From the NCBI GenBank assembly GCA_024644805.1, contig JAHEHC010000006.1, positions 1 to 36,634 of the forward strand: 36,634 nucleotides of DNA, written 5' to 3'. The notes beneath the pieces are model-generated. The model was not told the origin of the DNA. It did not search any database and saw nothing but the letters and a program-made list of their open reading frames with translations. Below, piece after piece: positions 18,354 to 27,464 of the stretch (positions within the stretch are counted from its first letter, which is position 1; each line of letters begins with the position of its first letter). Source of the stretch: Flavobacterium sp. (GTDB taxonomy: Bacteria > Bacteroidota > Bacteroidia > Flavobacteriales > Flavobacteriaceae). Made by a program: the position numbers and the translations under genes.

Positions 18354-18995
18354 TTAGTCTAATTTGTTGATGTAATACCCATCATCAACATATTTGGCCT
18401 CATCAAATTTGAATAAGGTTGCAGATAAAGGTTGATTGGTCTTGAACGAGTTTACAGTTATCGTGAATTGAGTTCCCTTAGAATCGGTTTGAATGAGCTT
18501 AAAGATATGCTTGGTCTGCAGATCGATACCCAACAAAATATCTTTGATCTCAGCATTGGAATCAATGGGAATAAGCTTGATGTATTGGATCTTTCTGCCT
18601 TTTACATTCTGAAGAATATCCATCTTATACCGATATCCTTTCTCATAGAAAGTAAGCATCTTAGAAGGAGTGATCTCCCGGTCTTCGGTCGAATCGTATT
18701 TTGAAATGGTCACTTCTTCATCTTCCGGTACGATATTCACCATATTAGCACCATCGAATAATCGGGTTGTTCCCAGCATATTCAGCAAGTACTTGTCTCC
18801 TTGTAAGGTTACATCTCCACGAGTGTCCTGTTTTACATTCTCTTTGGTGTTGTTCAAGGAATATTTGAAATCGATCTTGATGTTTTCGTAGCTCCTGACC
18901 TTTTTTGACACCTCGTCTAATAGTGATTTCGCATCTTGGGCAGATAAGCTGGTCAATGTGAAAAAGGCTAAACAAATGGTAATTATATTTTTCAT
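18354..18995 (-). CDS. Outer membrane lipoprotein carrier protein LolA-like
   Basis: Signal peptide MKNIITICLAFFTLTSLSAQ, then DAKSLLDEVSKKVRSYENIKIDFKYSL; ordered after ftsK and before LptF. Track ORF starts at 19004; ATG at 18995 gives the better signal peptide. Confidence 0.85.
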   Translation of the reverse strand: MKNIITICLAFFTLTSLSAQDAKSLLDEVSKKVRSYENIKIDFKYSLNNTKENVKQDTRGDVTLQGDKYLLNMLGTTRLFDGANMVNIVPEDEEVTISKYDSTEDREITPSKMLTFYEKGYRYKMDILQNVKGRKIQYIKLIPIDSNAEIKDILLGIDLQTKHIFKLIQTDSKGTQFTITVNSFKTNQPLSATLFKFDEAKYVDDGYYINKLD

Positions 18996-19028
18996 ACGAA
19001 TCATGTTTTATTCACCCCCCGATTGTAA

Positions 19029-21401
19029 TTAATTTTCAGTATTTTCATTATCCAAGAGTTGATTCAAAGCCTCTAAGGTAGGGACCATAACCTGTCTGGC
19101 CTTACTTCCTTCAAATGGTCCAACTATTCCGGCAGCTTCCAATTGATCGATTATCCTACCGGCACGATTGTAGCCCAATTTTAATTTACGTTGAAGTAAG
19201 GAGGCCGAACCTTGCTGTGCGATCACCAGAACCTCTGCTGCATCTCTGAACAAGTCGTCTCTTTCGCTAATATCATTATCAAGATTTGTGCCAGCTTCCT
19301 CACCTACATACTCCGGTAGAAGATGGGCATTTGGATAGGCTTTTTGGGATCCGATATAGTCGGTTATATCAGCAACTTCGGGAGTATCAACGAATGCACA
19401 TTGCAACCTGATAAGATCATTTCCCTGGGTATATAGCATGTCTCCACGACCGATCAGCTGATCGGCTCCCGGACCGTCTAAAATGGTTCTGGAATCTATC
19501 TTGCTGGTCACCCTGAAAGCGACCCTAGCCGGGAAATTGGCCTTGATAAGTCCGGTGATTACATTTACCGAAGGGCGTTGAGTTGCAATCACGAGATGGA
19601 TGCCAATGGCTCTTGCCAATTGAGCCAATCTTGCAATTGGAGTCTCTACTTCTTTACCTGCGGTCATGATCAGGTCGGCAAACTCATCGATGATCAGAAC
19701 GATATAGGGTAAGTACCGATGCCCTTCATTCGGATTTAGTTTTCTTGACTTAAATTTTGTGTTGTATTCCTTGATATTACGCACCATGGCATCCTTTAGC
19801 AGGTCATAGCGTGCGTCCATTTCTATACATAATGAATTCAAGGTGTGGATCACTTTTGTGGTATCGGTAATGATCGCTTCTTCTGTATCGGGTAGTTTTG
19901 CCAGATAATGACGCTCGATCTTATTGAACAAAGTGAGTTCTACCTTTTTAGGATCGACCAGTACGAATTTGACCTCAGCAGGATGTTTCTTATACAACAA
20001 TGATGCGAGAATGGCATTCAGACCAACCGACTTACCCTGACCGGTTGCACCAGCCATCAGCAAGTGTGGCATCTTTGCCAGATCAACCACATAGGTTTCA
20101 TTGCTAATTGTTTTTCCTAATGCCAAGGGCAGTTCCATCTCCGCATTCTGGAATTTTGGTGAGGAAATCACCGAACGCATAGAAACGATGCTTGGTTTTT
20201 TATTGGGTACTTCTATCCCTATGGTGCCTCGTCCCGGGATTGGAGCTATGATCCTTATACCCAAAGCCGATAGGGACAGGGCTATATCGTCCTCCAGATT
20301 CTTGATCTTGGATATCCTGATACCAGCTTCAGGTACAATTTCATAGAGGGTTACAGTAGGACCTACCGTTGCTTTGATGTTGGCAATACCTATCTTATAA
20401 TTATTCAGCGTTGAAACGATACGATTTTTATTCTCTTCAAGTTCTTCCTGATTTATCGTAATGCTGGCTCCTTTGATATATTCCTTCAGCAGATCGATAT
20501 TTGGGAATTTGAATTTACTGAGTTCCAATGTTGGATCAAATTCTCCAAAATCACTGACCAGTCGATCACTTTGGTTTTGTGTGACGGTCTCTTCTTCAGC
20601 TGCGGTCTCAATTTCCATAGCAACATCACCCACAATAGGCTTCTTTGTATCTGAGACCATGGTAATATCTTCAAGCGGGTCTTTCGTCTCGGAGATGTCT
20701 TCTTTTATAGAATCCTCGGTTAGATCGATCTCCGGAGATGTTGCTTCATCTTTATCGATCGAATTTGTAATATCATCAGACCCTGTTATCTCTGTTTGAA
20801 AATCGGATGCGATCTCTTTTTTCGTTCTTTTAAATAACGAGATCACCTTATCTGGTGTGACCTTCAGGCGCAGTACCAAATAAACGATCAGGAGGAATGA
20901 CATGACCAGTACAGTTCCAATGAATCCTAAGTAATCCTGCATCAAATGATTGCTCTCGAAACCAATAATACCACTAAACAATGAGTTGGTTTCGGAAAAG
21001 AATCCCAGAAATACCGAAAGCCAGATCATGACCAGAATGCCCCAGAACCAGAATTTGAACAAGGCCTTCTTCCGATAATCGAAAAAATAATAGATCCCGG
21101 TAAGTGTGATCAGAAATGCTATGATGAAGGCTGCAATTCCAAATCCGTTATAGATAAAGAAATGTCCCACATTGGCTCCAAAGGTCTTTAACAGGTTCTT
21201 GGATTCAAGATCCCTGTTCAAAATATCGCCAATGGTGCTATGATCTGACTTCCAGGTAAAGAAATAGGAAACAAAAGAAAAGATAAGAGCTATTCCCAAA
21301 AGAAGCAAAAAACTTCCTAAGATGACCTTTTGTTGCTTGGACAGCTTGAAGAATGATTTTTTAGATTTGGACTTGGCAGTTCTTTTCTTTTTTCTAGTCA
21401 T
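19029..21401 (-). CDS. ftsK: DNA translocase FtsK/SpoIIIE
   Basis: 790 aa; N-terminal TM helices, Walker A LLMAGATGQGKSVGLNAIL, VLIIDEFADLIMTAGKEVE, ATQRPSVNVITGLIKANFPARVAF, C-terminal gamma-like wHTH. Confidence 0.96.
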   Translation of the reverse strand: MTRKKKRTAKSKSKKSFFKLSKQQKVILGSFLLLLGIALIFSFVSYFFTWKSDHSTIGDILNRDLESKNLLKTFGANVGHFFIYNGFGIAAFIIAFLITLTGIYYFFDYRKKALFKFWFWGILVMIWLSVFLGFFSETNSLFSGIIGFESNHLMQDYLGFIGTVLVMSFLLIVYLVLRLKVTPDKVISLFKRTKKEIASDFQTEITGSDDITNSIDKDEATSPEIDLTEDSIKEDISETKDPLEDITMVSDTKKPIVGDVAMEIETAAEEETVTQNQSDRLVSDFGEFDPTLELSKFKFPNIDLLKEYIKGASITINQEELEENKNRIVSTLNNYKIGIANIKATVGPTVTLYEIVPEAGIRISKIKNLEDDIALSLSALGIRIIAPIPGRGTIGIEVPNKKPSIVSMRSVISSPKFQNAEMELPLALGKTISNETYVVDLAKMPHLLMAGATGQGKSVGLNAILASLLYKKHPAEVKFVLVDPKKVELTLFNKIERHYLAKLPDTEEAIITDTTKVIHTLNSLCIEMDARYDLLKDAMVRNIKEYNTKFKSRKLNPNEGHRYLPYIVLIIDEFADLIMTAGKEVETPIARLAQLARAIGIHLVIATQRPSVNVITGLIKANFPARVAFRVTSKIDSRTILDGPGADQLIGRGDMLYTQGNDLIRLQCAFVDTPEVADITDYIGSQKAYPNAHLLPEYVGEEAGTNLDNDISERDDLFRDAAEVLVIAQQGSASLLQRKLKLGYNRAGRIIDQLEAAGIVGPFEGSKARQVMVPTLEALNQLLDNENTEN

Positions 21402-21423
21402 TAATTGAATACTTGACTTTTAA

Positions 21424-21451
21424 CAAAAGTATAAATATTAAACGTATCAAA
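21424..21451 (-). promoter_or_regulatory. Candidate promoter TTTG-N16-TACTTTTG upstream of ftsK
   Basis: Minus strand -7 TACTTTTG (21431-21424) and -33 TTTG (21451-21448), near the ATG at 21401. Confidence 0.5.
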
Positions 21452-21475
21452 CCACATAAAATTTTTGGTAAGCGT

Positions 21476-21868
21476 TTAAAGGGTGATCACCAAATTCTGG
21501 AATTTTGGAATATAGATGAAACAGGCAACGATGACTGCAGCTACAGCAGCAAAGAAAACAGCACCAGCGGCCACATCCTTTATATATCCTATCTTTGGGT
21601 TTTGATCCGGATGGATGAAGTCGGCCATCTCCTCGATCGCTGTATTCAACCCTTCAATACTCATTACCAAAGCTATGGTCATGGTTTGCAGGATCCATTC
21701 AGTTGCTGAAATGTTAAAATAAAAACCTGCAGCGGTGATCAAAACAGCAATAACGGCTTGAACCTGAATACTGGCTTCATTCTTTAAAAGCATCCAGGCG
21801 CCCTTAATGGCATAGCCCATTCCTTTGATCCTCCCTTTTACAAACGATTCTTTTTTTGGCATTATCAA
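21476..21868 (-). CDS. Diacylglycerol kinase family protein (DgkA-like, undecaprenol/diacylglycerol kinase)
   Basis: 130 aa integral membrane; GAWMLLKNEASIQVQ, SIEGLNTAIEEMADFI, KDVAAGAVFFAAVAAVIVACFIYIPKF. Confidence 0.9.
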   Translation of the reverse strand: MIMPKKESFVKGRIKGMGYAIKGAWMLLKNEASIQVQAVIAVLITAAGFYFNISATEWILQTMTIALVMSIEGLNTAIEEMADFIHPDQNPKIGYIKDVAAGAVFFAAVAAVIVACFIYIPKFQNLVITL

Positions 21869-21944
21869 AATGGAAATTACATTTCACCAAAAATAGGATT
21901 TATTGTCCATCCTATGAAGCAAATGTTGTTTTGATGAAAAAAAA

Positions 21945-21982
21945 ATCATCTGAGCTGTAATTAAAATTACAACTCAGATGAT
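21945..21982 (-). terminator. Intrinsic terminator downstream of tpx
   Basis: 18-bp arms ATCATCTGAGCTGTAATT / AATTACAACTCAGATGAT with one mismatch and a 2-nt centre; on the minus strand the stem is followed by a run of nine T. Confidence 0.85.
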
Positions 21983-22007
21983 AAAAATATTTTTTAAATT
22001 TTAAATA

Positions 22008-22505
22008 CTATAATGCGGCTAAAGCTGCTTCATAGTTTGGTTCCTCAACCACTTCAGCAACTTGTTCGCTATAGGTCACTGTTCCATTTTCATCCAAAAC
22101 GATGATACTACGGGATAGTAGTCCCTCAATTGGGCCATCGGTAAAGAGCAGATTATAATCCTTGCCAAAGGATCCATCTCTGAAATCCGATAGCATCTCT
22201 ACATTGTCAATCCCCTCAGCGACACAAAAACGAGCCATCGCAAAAGGAAGATCCTTTGAAATACATAATACTTTGGTATTGTCAAGTGAAGTTGCTGTTT
22301 TATTGAATTCTCTCACAGAGGCTGCACAAGTACCGGTATCCAAGCTATGAAAAATATTCAAAATTAATTTTTGCCCTTTATAATCTTCAAGGGTTGCATT
22401 GGACAGATCGGTCTTTGCCAATCTGAAATTCGGTGCCTGTTCACCTGCTTTTGGTAGTGATCCCAAAGTGTGAATTGTATTTCCTTTTAATGTTACTGTT
22501 GCCAT
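22008..22505 (-). CDS. tpx: Thiol peroxidase (atypical 2-Cys peroxiredoxin)
   Basis: 165 aa; FHSLDTGTCAASVREFNKTA (peroxidatic Cys) and PFAMARFCVAEGIDNV (resolving Cys). Confidence 0.93.
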   Translation of the reverse strand: MATVTLKGNTIHTLGSLPKAGEQAPNFRLAKTDLSNATLEDYKGQKLILNIFHSLDTGTCAASVREFNKTATSLDNTKVLCISKDLPFAMARFCVAEGIDNVEMLSDFRDGSFGKDYNLLFTDGPIEGLLSRSIIVLDENGTVTYSEQVAEVVEEPNYEAALAAL

Positions 22506-22535
22506 ATTAGATTTATTAATTGATTTTTATTGCTA

Positions 22536-22793
22536 TTAAGTGTCTATTGATCCCAGAACTCGTTTCATGAATCCATTGAGGGCTTCTTTCTTTGGAGTAC
22601 CGTCCTTTATCATTTTCGACACCTCGATCGCTCCATACATGTTAGAAATAAGTTCGCCGATCACATCCAATTCCTCATCCTTCAATGATGGAACCTCTGT
22701 TAATGCTTCCAAGGTTTCTATGGTCTCAATAACGAAATCTTCATCGTTCTCTTCAATGAACTGAGTAAGATGTTTAATTATGGGTAATTTCAT
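22536..22793 (-). CDS. Small conserved acidic protein (possibly DUF6952-like)
   Basis: 85 aa ORF MKLPIIKHLTQFIEENDEDFVIETIETLEALTEVPSLKDEEL...; overlaps the thioredoxin gene end by 20 bp, tight operon spacing. Family name is from memory. Confidence 0.7.
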   Translation of the reverse strand: MKLPIIKHLTQFIEENDEDFVIETIETLEALTEVPSLKDEELDVIGELISNMYGAIEVSKMIKDGTPKKEALNGFMKRVLGSIDT

Positions 22794-23088
22794 CGACGAA
22801 TTCCTTTAGTACTTCAAATTTGTTGGTCTGTACCTGATTCACAATCTGCCCCCCCTTAAATGAAGCGAAAGTAGGCAAATTATCTACTGTTGCCAATTTT
22901 CGGGATTCCGGAAATTTTTCAGCATCAACCATTACGAAAGGGATGCCATCATTCTCCGAGGCCAATTTCTTGAACTTGGGCTTCATGATCCTGCAGTTAC
23001 CACACCAGCTGGCGCTGAACTGAACGAATACGGTATCATTTTCAGCTATGATCTGAGCTAAGTTATCTTGATCTATTTCAGTGAACAT
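22774..23088 (-). CDS. Thioredoxin family protein (CGNC active site)
   Basis: MFTEIDQDNLAQIIAENDTVFVQFSASWCGNCRIMKPKFKKLASEN...; track ORF starts at 23112, ATG at 23088 more likely. Confidence 0.9.
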   Translation of the reverse strand: MFTEIDQDNLAQIIAENDTVFVQFSASWCGNCRIMKPKFKKLASENDGIPFVMVDAEKFPESRKLATVDNLPTFASFKGGQIVNQVQTNKFEVLKEFVDEITHN

Positions 23089-23098
23089 GGTCTTAGAA

Positions 23099-23737
23099 TT
23101 AATGTGATGCAAGATATTCGGCTACACTATTACGATTCTCCTTAAGAGTGTCTTTACCTTCTTCCCAGTTGGCTGGACATACTTCGCCATGTTTTTGGAA
23201 ATGGGAATAAGCATCTATCATTCTGAGATATTCTTTGATATTCCTTCCCACAGGCTCCACATTTACATTTTCAGCAAAGATGGTACCTTCCTCATCGATC
23301 AGATAGGTAGCCCTCCAGGTGATATAAGGTCCATCCATGATGACGGTATCACTTTCTTCATCATAGGTCTCGTTACCGATCTGAAGAATATCCAGTTGAT
23401 CGGATAGATTCCTATTGGTGTCAGCCAATAACGGATAGGTTACTCCTTCAATACCACCATTATCCTTTGGAGTATTCAACCAGGCAAAATGGACTTCGGG
23501 CGTGTCACAAGATGCACCGATCACGATCGTGTTCCTGGCCTCAAATTCTTTTAAAGCTTCCTGAAAAGCAAAGATTTCTGTCGGGCACACATAGGTGAAG
23601 TCCTTTGGATACCAGAACAGTACTACTTTCTTATTTTTGTTTCTTGCTTCTTCAAATACATTGATCTTGAAAGTGTCCCCCATTTCATTCATGGCGTCAA
23701 CATCAAGATTCGGGAATTTTTTACCTACTAATGACAT
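23099..23737 (-). CDS. Peroxiredoxin (AhpC/Prx1 type 2-Cys)
   Basis: 212 aa; FWYPKDFTYVCPTEIFAFQEAL, GEVCPANWEEGKDTL. Confidence 0.94.
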   Translation of the reverse strand: MSLVGKKFPNLDVDAMNEMGDTFKINVFEEARNKNKKVVLFWYPKDFTYVCPTEIFAFQEALKEFEARNTIVIGASCDTPEVHFAWLNTPKDNGGIEGVTYPLLADTNRNLSDQLDILQIGNETYDEESDTVIMDGPYITWRATYLIDEEGTIFAENVNVEPVGRNIKEYLRMIDAYSHFQKHGEVCPANWEEGKDTLKENRNSVAEYLASH

Positions 23738-23855
23738 ATTTTTTGATTTAGATTATTATTGATTTCTTTTTGCAAAAATACGACACAAACAGGACTATTC
23801 CATAAAAAGGAATTTTAATTTCTTATCCAATCATAGGAATTGATTATACAGAAAT

Positions 23856-25334
23856 TTAGGCAGCTTTCTCCTTGCTTGAAAGTTGCTTGATCTTGATTTT
23901 AAAAGCGGCAAAGATCAGGGTGGTGAACGGACTCATCCAGTTAAAAAAAGCATACACGAAATATTCTCCAACCCCAACGCCCAGAACGCCACTTTGGTAA
24001 GCACCACAGGTGTTCCAGGGGATCAGCACGGAGGTTACCGTACCGGAATCCTCCAGGGTTCTGCTTAAATTCTGAGGAGCCAACCCTTTATCCTCAAAGG
24101 CATTTTTGAACATCTTTCCGGGGATCACAATGGCCAGATACTGGTCGCTAGCGATCACATTCAAACCAAGACAGCTGAACACCGTACTTGCAAACAATCC
24201 GAAGATGGTAGTGGCCAATGATAATAATGCTCTGGTGATACGAGCCAATGCTCCAATGGCATCCATCACCCCTCCAAACACCATGGCGCAGATGATGAGG
24301 AAGATGGTCCATAACATGCCTTTCATTCCACCGGAACTGAACAGGTCATTCAATTTATCATTATCGGTTACTATTGAAGTATCAGTAAATACCGAATTGA
24401 TCACCGCACTGAAATTGGATGATGAAAGTCCGGAGAGGACCTCAGGTTGAAAAATAAATGCAAAGATGGCCGCTAATACCACTCCAACTCCCAATGCGAT
24501 AAGTGGTTTGGTCTTGGTCACGATGAGAGCGATAACCACCAATGGAACTATAAATAAAAGAGGAGTTGTATTAAAGGTTTTGTCGATCGATTCCAGGAGT
24601 CCGCTAACATCGGCAGCACCAGTGGTCTCAATATTCATACTAAGCAGACTAAAAATGATCAGAGTCACTATTATAGTAGGTGTTGTGGTCATGGACATGT
24701 ATCGGATATGAGTAAAAAGATCGGTTCCGGCCATGGCAGGGGCCAAATTGGTAGTATCGCTCAACGGGGACATCTTATCCCCAAAATAGGCTCCGGATAT
24801 CACGGCTCCGGCGATCATCCCTGGATGGATGCCCAAGGCGGTTCCAATTCCGATCAATGCAATACCTACGGTCGCTGATGTGGTCCAGGAACTTCCGGTT
24901 GCGATCGAGATGATGGCAGCGATCACTACCGATGCCGGCAGAAATATTGCCGGATTCAAGACCTGTAGTCCGTAATAGACCATGGCGGGGATCACGCCGC
25001 TTACCAGCCAGGTGCCTGCAAGAGCACCTACCAGAAAAAGGATCATTACCGGGATGAAAACACTTTTCAGATTCTCAAGAATCTCTGTAAGCATTCTTCC
25101 AATGGTCACTTTATTGAAGAAACCAACGATCGCTGCAATTCCACCTCCAATAAGCAGAATGAATTGGTTGGAATAATCTCCCAATGCGACACCATCGGCA
25201 AAGAAGATATTGTAGGCCAACATTCCCATTAAAAGAACGACAGGAATTATTGCTTCCCAAATATTCAATTCGATGTTCTCAATGATCTTCTGGCCGTCGA
25301 CTTTTAATTCAGAGATGTTCTTATCCTCGTGCAT
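23856..25334 (-). CDS. nhaC: Na+/H+ antiporter NhaC family
   Basis: 492 aa polytopic; ATGSSWTTSATVGIALIGIGTALGIHPGMIAGAVISGAYFGDKMSPLSDTTNLAPAMAGTDLFTHIRYM. Confidence 0.93.
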   Translation of the reverse strand: MHEDKNISELKVDGQKIIENIELNIWEAIIPVVLLMGMLAYNIFFADGVALGDYSNQFILLIGGGIAAIVGFFNKVTIGRMLTEILENLKSVFIPVMILFLVGALAGTWLVSGVIPAMVYYGLQVLNPAIFLPASVVIAAIISIATGSSWTTSATVGIALIGIGTALGIHPGMIAGAVISGAYFGDKMSPLSDTTNLAPAMAGTDLFTHIRYMSMTTTPTIIVTLIIFSLLSMNIETTGAADVSGLLESIDKTFNTTPLLFIVPLVVIALIVTKTKPLIALGVGVVLAAIFAFIFQPEVLSGLSSSNFSAVINSVFTDTSIVTDNDKLNDLFSSGGMKGMLWTIFLIICAMVFGGVMDAIGALARITRALLSLATTIFGLFASTVFSCLGLNVIASDQYLAIVIPGKMFKNAFEDKGLAPQNLSRTLEDSGTVTSVLIPWNTCGAYQSGVLGVGVGEYFVYAFFNWMSPFTTLIFAAFKIKIKQLSSKEKAA

Positions 25335-25396
25335 ATTTATTATAATTTTGGAAGTGTAATGTTACGATTTTGAACAGGGAATTGCAAGCACAAAAA

Positions 25397-25420
25397 AAAG
25401 CCTAATAAAAATTAGGCTTT
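25397..25420 (-). terminator. Intrinsic terminator downstream of the Cys/Met PLP enzyme gene
   Basis: AAAGCCTAAT-AAAA-ATTAGGCTTT, 10-bp perfect arms; on the minus strand runs into eight T (25399-25392). Confidence 0.85.
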
Positions 25421-25440
25421 GATTGTTTTTAAAACTGAAC

Positions 25441-26670
25441 TTATACCAGCTCTTGATATTTATTCTCTTTATTTAAGATGTCTATTCTGTTCATACACCT
25501 TCTCATCAATCGGAAGGTGCGTTCGATGTCGTTGTCCAGACCTATTGAGAAACGGATCAAACCATCGCTCAAGCCCATTTCCTTTTGTTCCTCTTCTGGA
25601 ATTTCAGAAGATGTTGATGTGCCCGGCGCACTGAACAGAGTTTTATAGAATCCTAAGCTCACGGCCAGATAACCCAGGTTCTCGTGCTGCATCATTTCCA
25701 TGAGTTCGTTGGCCTTTTCCAATGATCCCACATCGATGGTGAGCATACCTCCAAATCCGTATTCCTTATTCATCATACTTTTGAACAAGTCATGGGAGGG
25801 ATGCGAAGGCAGTCCGGGATAGACCGTTTTGAGTCCGAGTTCCTCAAATTTTTGAGCCAGATATAGTGCGTTCTTACTGTGTTGCTTCATCCTGATATGA
25901 AGGGTTCTCATATTCTTTAAAATGGATGCGGCTCTTAGGCTATCCAGAGCAGGACCCAACAACATGGCGGCTCCATCATTCACATCACGTAAGGAATCGA
26001 TCAGTTCCTGGGTTCCACATACCACCCCACCCATGGTATCACTGCTTCCGTTGACGAACTTGGTCAGACTGTGGATGACCACATCGGCACCCAGTTCGGC
26101 GGGAGAGATGGATAGTGGAGAGAAGGTGTTGTCCACGATCAATTTGATATCGTGTTTTTTTGCAATCTTGGATAACTCGGCAAGATCGGCTACCTCCAAT
26201 AATGGATTGCTCACCGACTCACAATAGAGTATCTTCGTTTTGGGTGTAATGGCCTTTTCAACAGCATCCAATTTGGTGATGTCAACAAAGCTGGTCTCCA
26301 CATTAAAACGAGGAGCAAAGTTCTTAAGGAAGGCATAGGTTCCTCCGTATATGGTCCTGCTGGAAACGATATGGTCACCGGCACCACAGAAATGTAGGAT
26401 AGTTGGAGTTATTGCTCCCATTCCGGTTGCAGAGACATTAGCGGTCTCGGTTCCTTCCATAGCAGCCAATGCTTCTCCAAGATAAAGATTACTGGGAGAG
26501 GTATGTCTAGAATAGAGATAACATCCTTCTCCATGTCCTTCAAAGGTGTCGAACATGGTCTTTGCAGAAAGAAAGGTATAGGTGGTTGAATCGGATATGG
26601 ATGGATTGACTCCTCCAAATTCTCCGAAATACTGCAGATCTTGAATTTTGTTTGCCGGCTTGAATTTCAT
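25441..26670 (-). CDS. Cys/Met metabolism PLP-dependent enzyme (methionine gamma-lyase-like)
   Basis: 409 aa; YSRHTSPSNLYLGEALAAMEGTE, SATGMGAI, VDNTFSPLSISPAELGADVVIHSLTKFVNGSSDTMGG. Confidence 0.85.
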   Translation of the reverse strand: MKFKPANKIQDLQYFGEFGGVNPSISDSTTYTFLSAKTMFDTFEGHGEGCYLYSRHTSPSNLYLGEALAAMEGTETANVSATGMGAITPTILHFCGAGDHIVSSRTIYGGTYAFLKNFAPRFNVETSFVDITKLDAVEKAITPKTKILYCESVSNPLLEVADLAELSKIAKKHDIKLIVDNTFSPLSISPAELGADVVIHSLTKFVNGSSDTMGGVVCGTQELIDSLRDVNDGAAMLLGPALDSLRAASILKNMRTLHIRMKQHSKNALYLAQKFEELGLKTVYPGLPSHPSHDLFKSMMNKEYGFGGMLTIDVGSLEKANELMEMMQHENLGYLAVSLGFYKTLFSAPGTSTSSEIPEEEQKEMGLSDGLIRFSIGLDNDIERTFRLMRRCMNRIDILNKENKYQELV

Positions 26671-26698
26671 GGTAATCAGGATTTTTATTTAAGTATCT

Positions 26699-26729
26699 CA
26701 AATATAAGATTTTATAGTGTTTTAGTCAA
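26699..26729 (-). promoter_or_regulatory. Candidate promoter TTG-N20-TATATTTG for the PLP enzyme gene
   Basis: Minus strand -33 TTG (26729-26727) and -7 TATATTTG (26706-26699), 29 nt upstream of the ATG at 26670. Confidence 0.6.
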
Positions 26730-26742
26730 TGATAATTATCAT
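26729..26742. promoter_or_regulatory. Perfect 14-bp palindrome ATGATAATTATCAT, candidate Lrp/AsnC operator
   Basis: In the divergent intergenic region; abuts the predicted -33 of the PLP gene promoter. Confidence 0.55.
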
Positions 26743-26834
26743 ACTTAGAAAATAAAACAAGGATAACCTAATTATATAGTTTTTATTTCGTTAATAACTA
26801 TTTTTTTTAGTAATTTTCAGAAAAATTTTCAAAA

Positions 26835-27296
26835 ATGAAATTAGATTCCATAGACCAGCAGTTGTTGGCTTTACTTCAGAAAGATTGCAAACAGACCAAT
26901 AAGGAACTTTCAGCGAAACTTGGATTATCGGTTACAGCGGTTTATGAACGGATAAAAAAGTTGGAGCGGGAAGGTGTGATCAACAAATATGTAAGCTTAC
27001 TGAACAAGGAGAAACTGGGGTTGGGTTTCGTTGTTTTCTGTCAGATCAAACTGGTCAAACATGCCAAAGAATACCTCACCGAATTCGAACGAGAAGTGAA
27101 GCAGTTGGATGAGGTCCTGGAATGCTATCACGTCAGTGGTGATTATGATTACCTGCTGAAGGTCATTGTCAAGGACATGCAGCATTATCGTTCCTTCATG
27201 GTCACCAAACTCACTACCATCCAACATATTGGAAGTACCCATTCCTCATTTAATATCAATGAGGTGAAACACACGACCGAGATCACACTGGGATAG
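26835..27296 (+). CDS. Lrp/AsnC family transcriptional regulator
   Basis: 153 aa; LDSIDQQLLALLQKDCKQTNKELSAKLGLSVTAVYERIKKLEREGVI and ECYHVSGDYDYLLKVIVKDMQHY. Confidence 0.95.
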   Translation: MKLDSIDQQLLALLQKDCKQTNKELSAKLGLSVTAVYERIKKLEREGVINKYVSLLNKEKLGLGFVVFCQIKLVKHAKEYLTEFEREVKQLDEVLECYHVSGDYDYLLKVIVKDMQHYRSFMVTKLTTIQHIGSTHSSFNINEVKHTTEITLG

Positions 27297-27300
27297 GAGT

Positions 27301-27454
27301 GAAGCACGAAGCTAAAAGTCTGAAGTCTGAAGTTAGAAGTCTGAAGTCAGAAGTCTGAAGTCAGAAGTCTGAAGTCAGAAGTCAGAAGTGAGAAGTTGGA
27401 AGTTAGAAGTTAGAAGTGAGAAGTTAGAAGTGAGCAGTCGGAAGTCAGAAGAAT
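27301..27454 (+). repeat. Tandem array of 22 uninterrupted 7-bp units, consensus GAAGTNN
   Basis: Parsed by hand: gaagcac gaagcta aaagtct gaagtct gaagtta gaagtct gaagtca gaagtct gaagtca gaagtct gaagtca gaagtca gaagtga gaagttg gaagtta gaagtta gaagtga gaagtta gaagtga gcagtcg gaagtca gaagaat. Confidence 0.97.
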
Positions 27455-27464
27455 AATTCCGCTA

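Noticed and set aside
27301-27454. Heptad array as a coding repeat (heptapeptide)
   Set aside because: Although 7 nt x 3 gives a 7-aa period, units such as tcTGAag and tTAGaag introduce stops in multiple frames and no ORF covers the array in the six-frame track.
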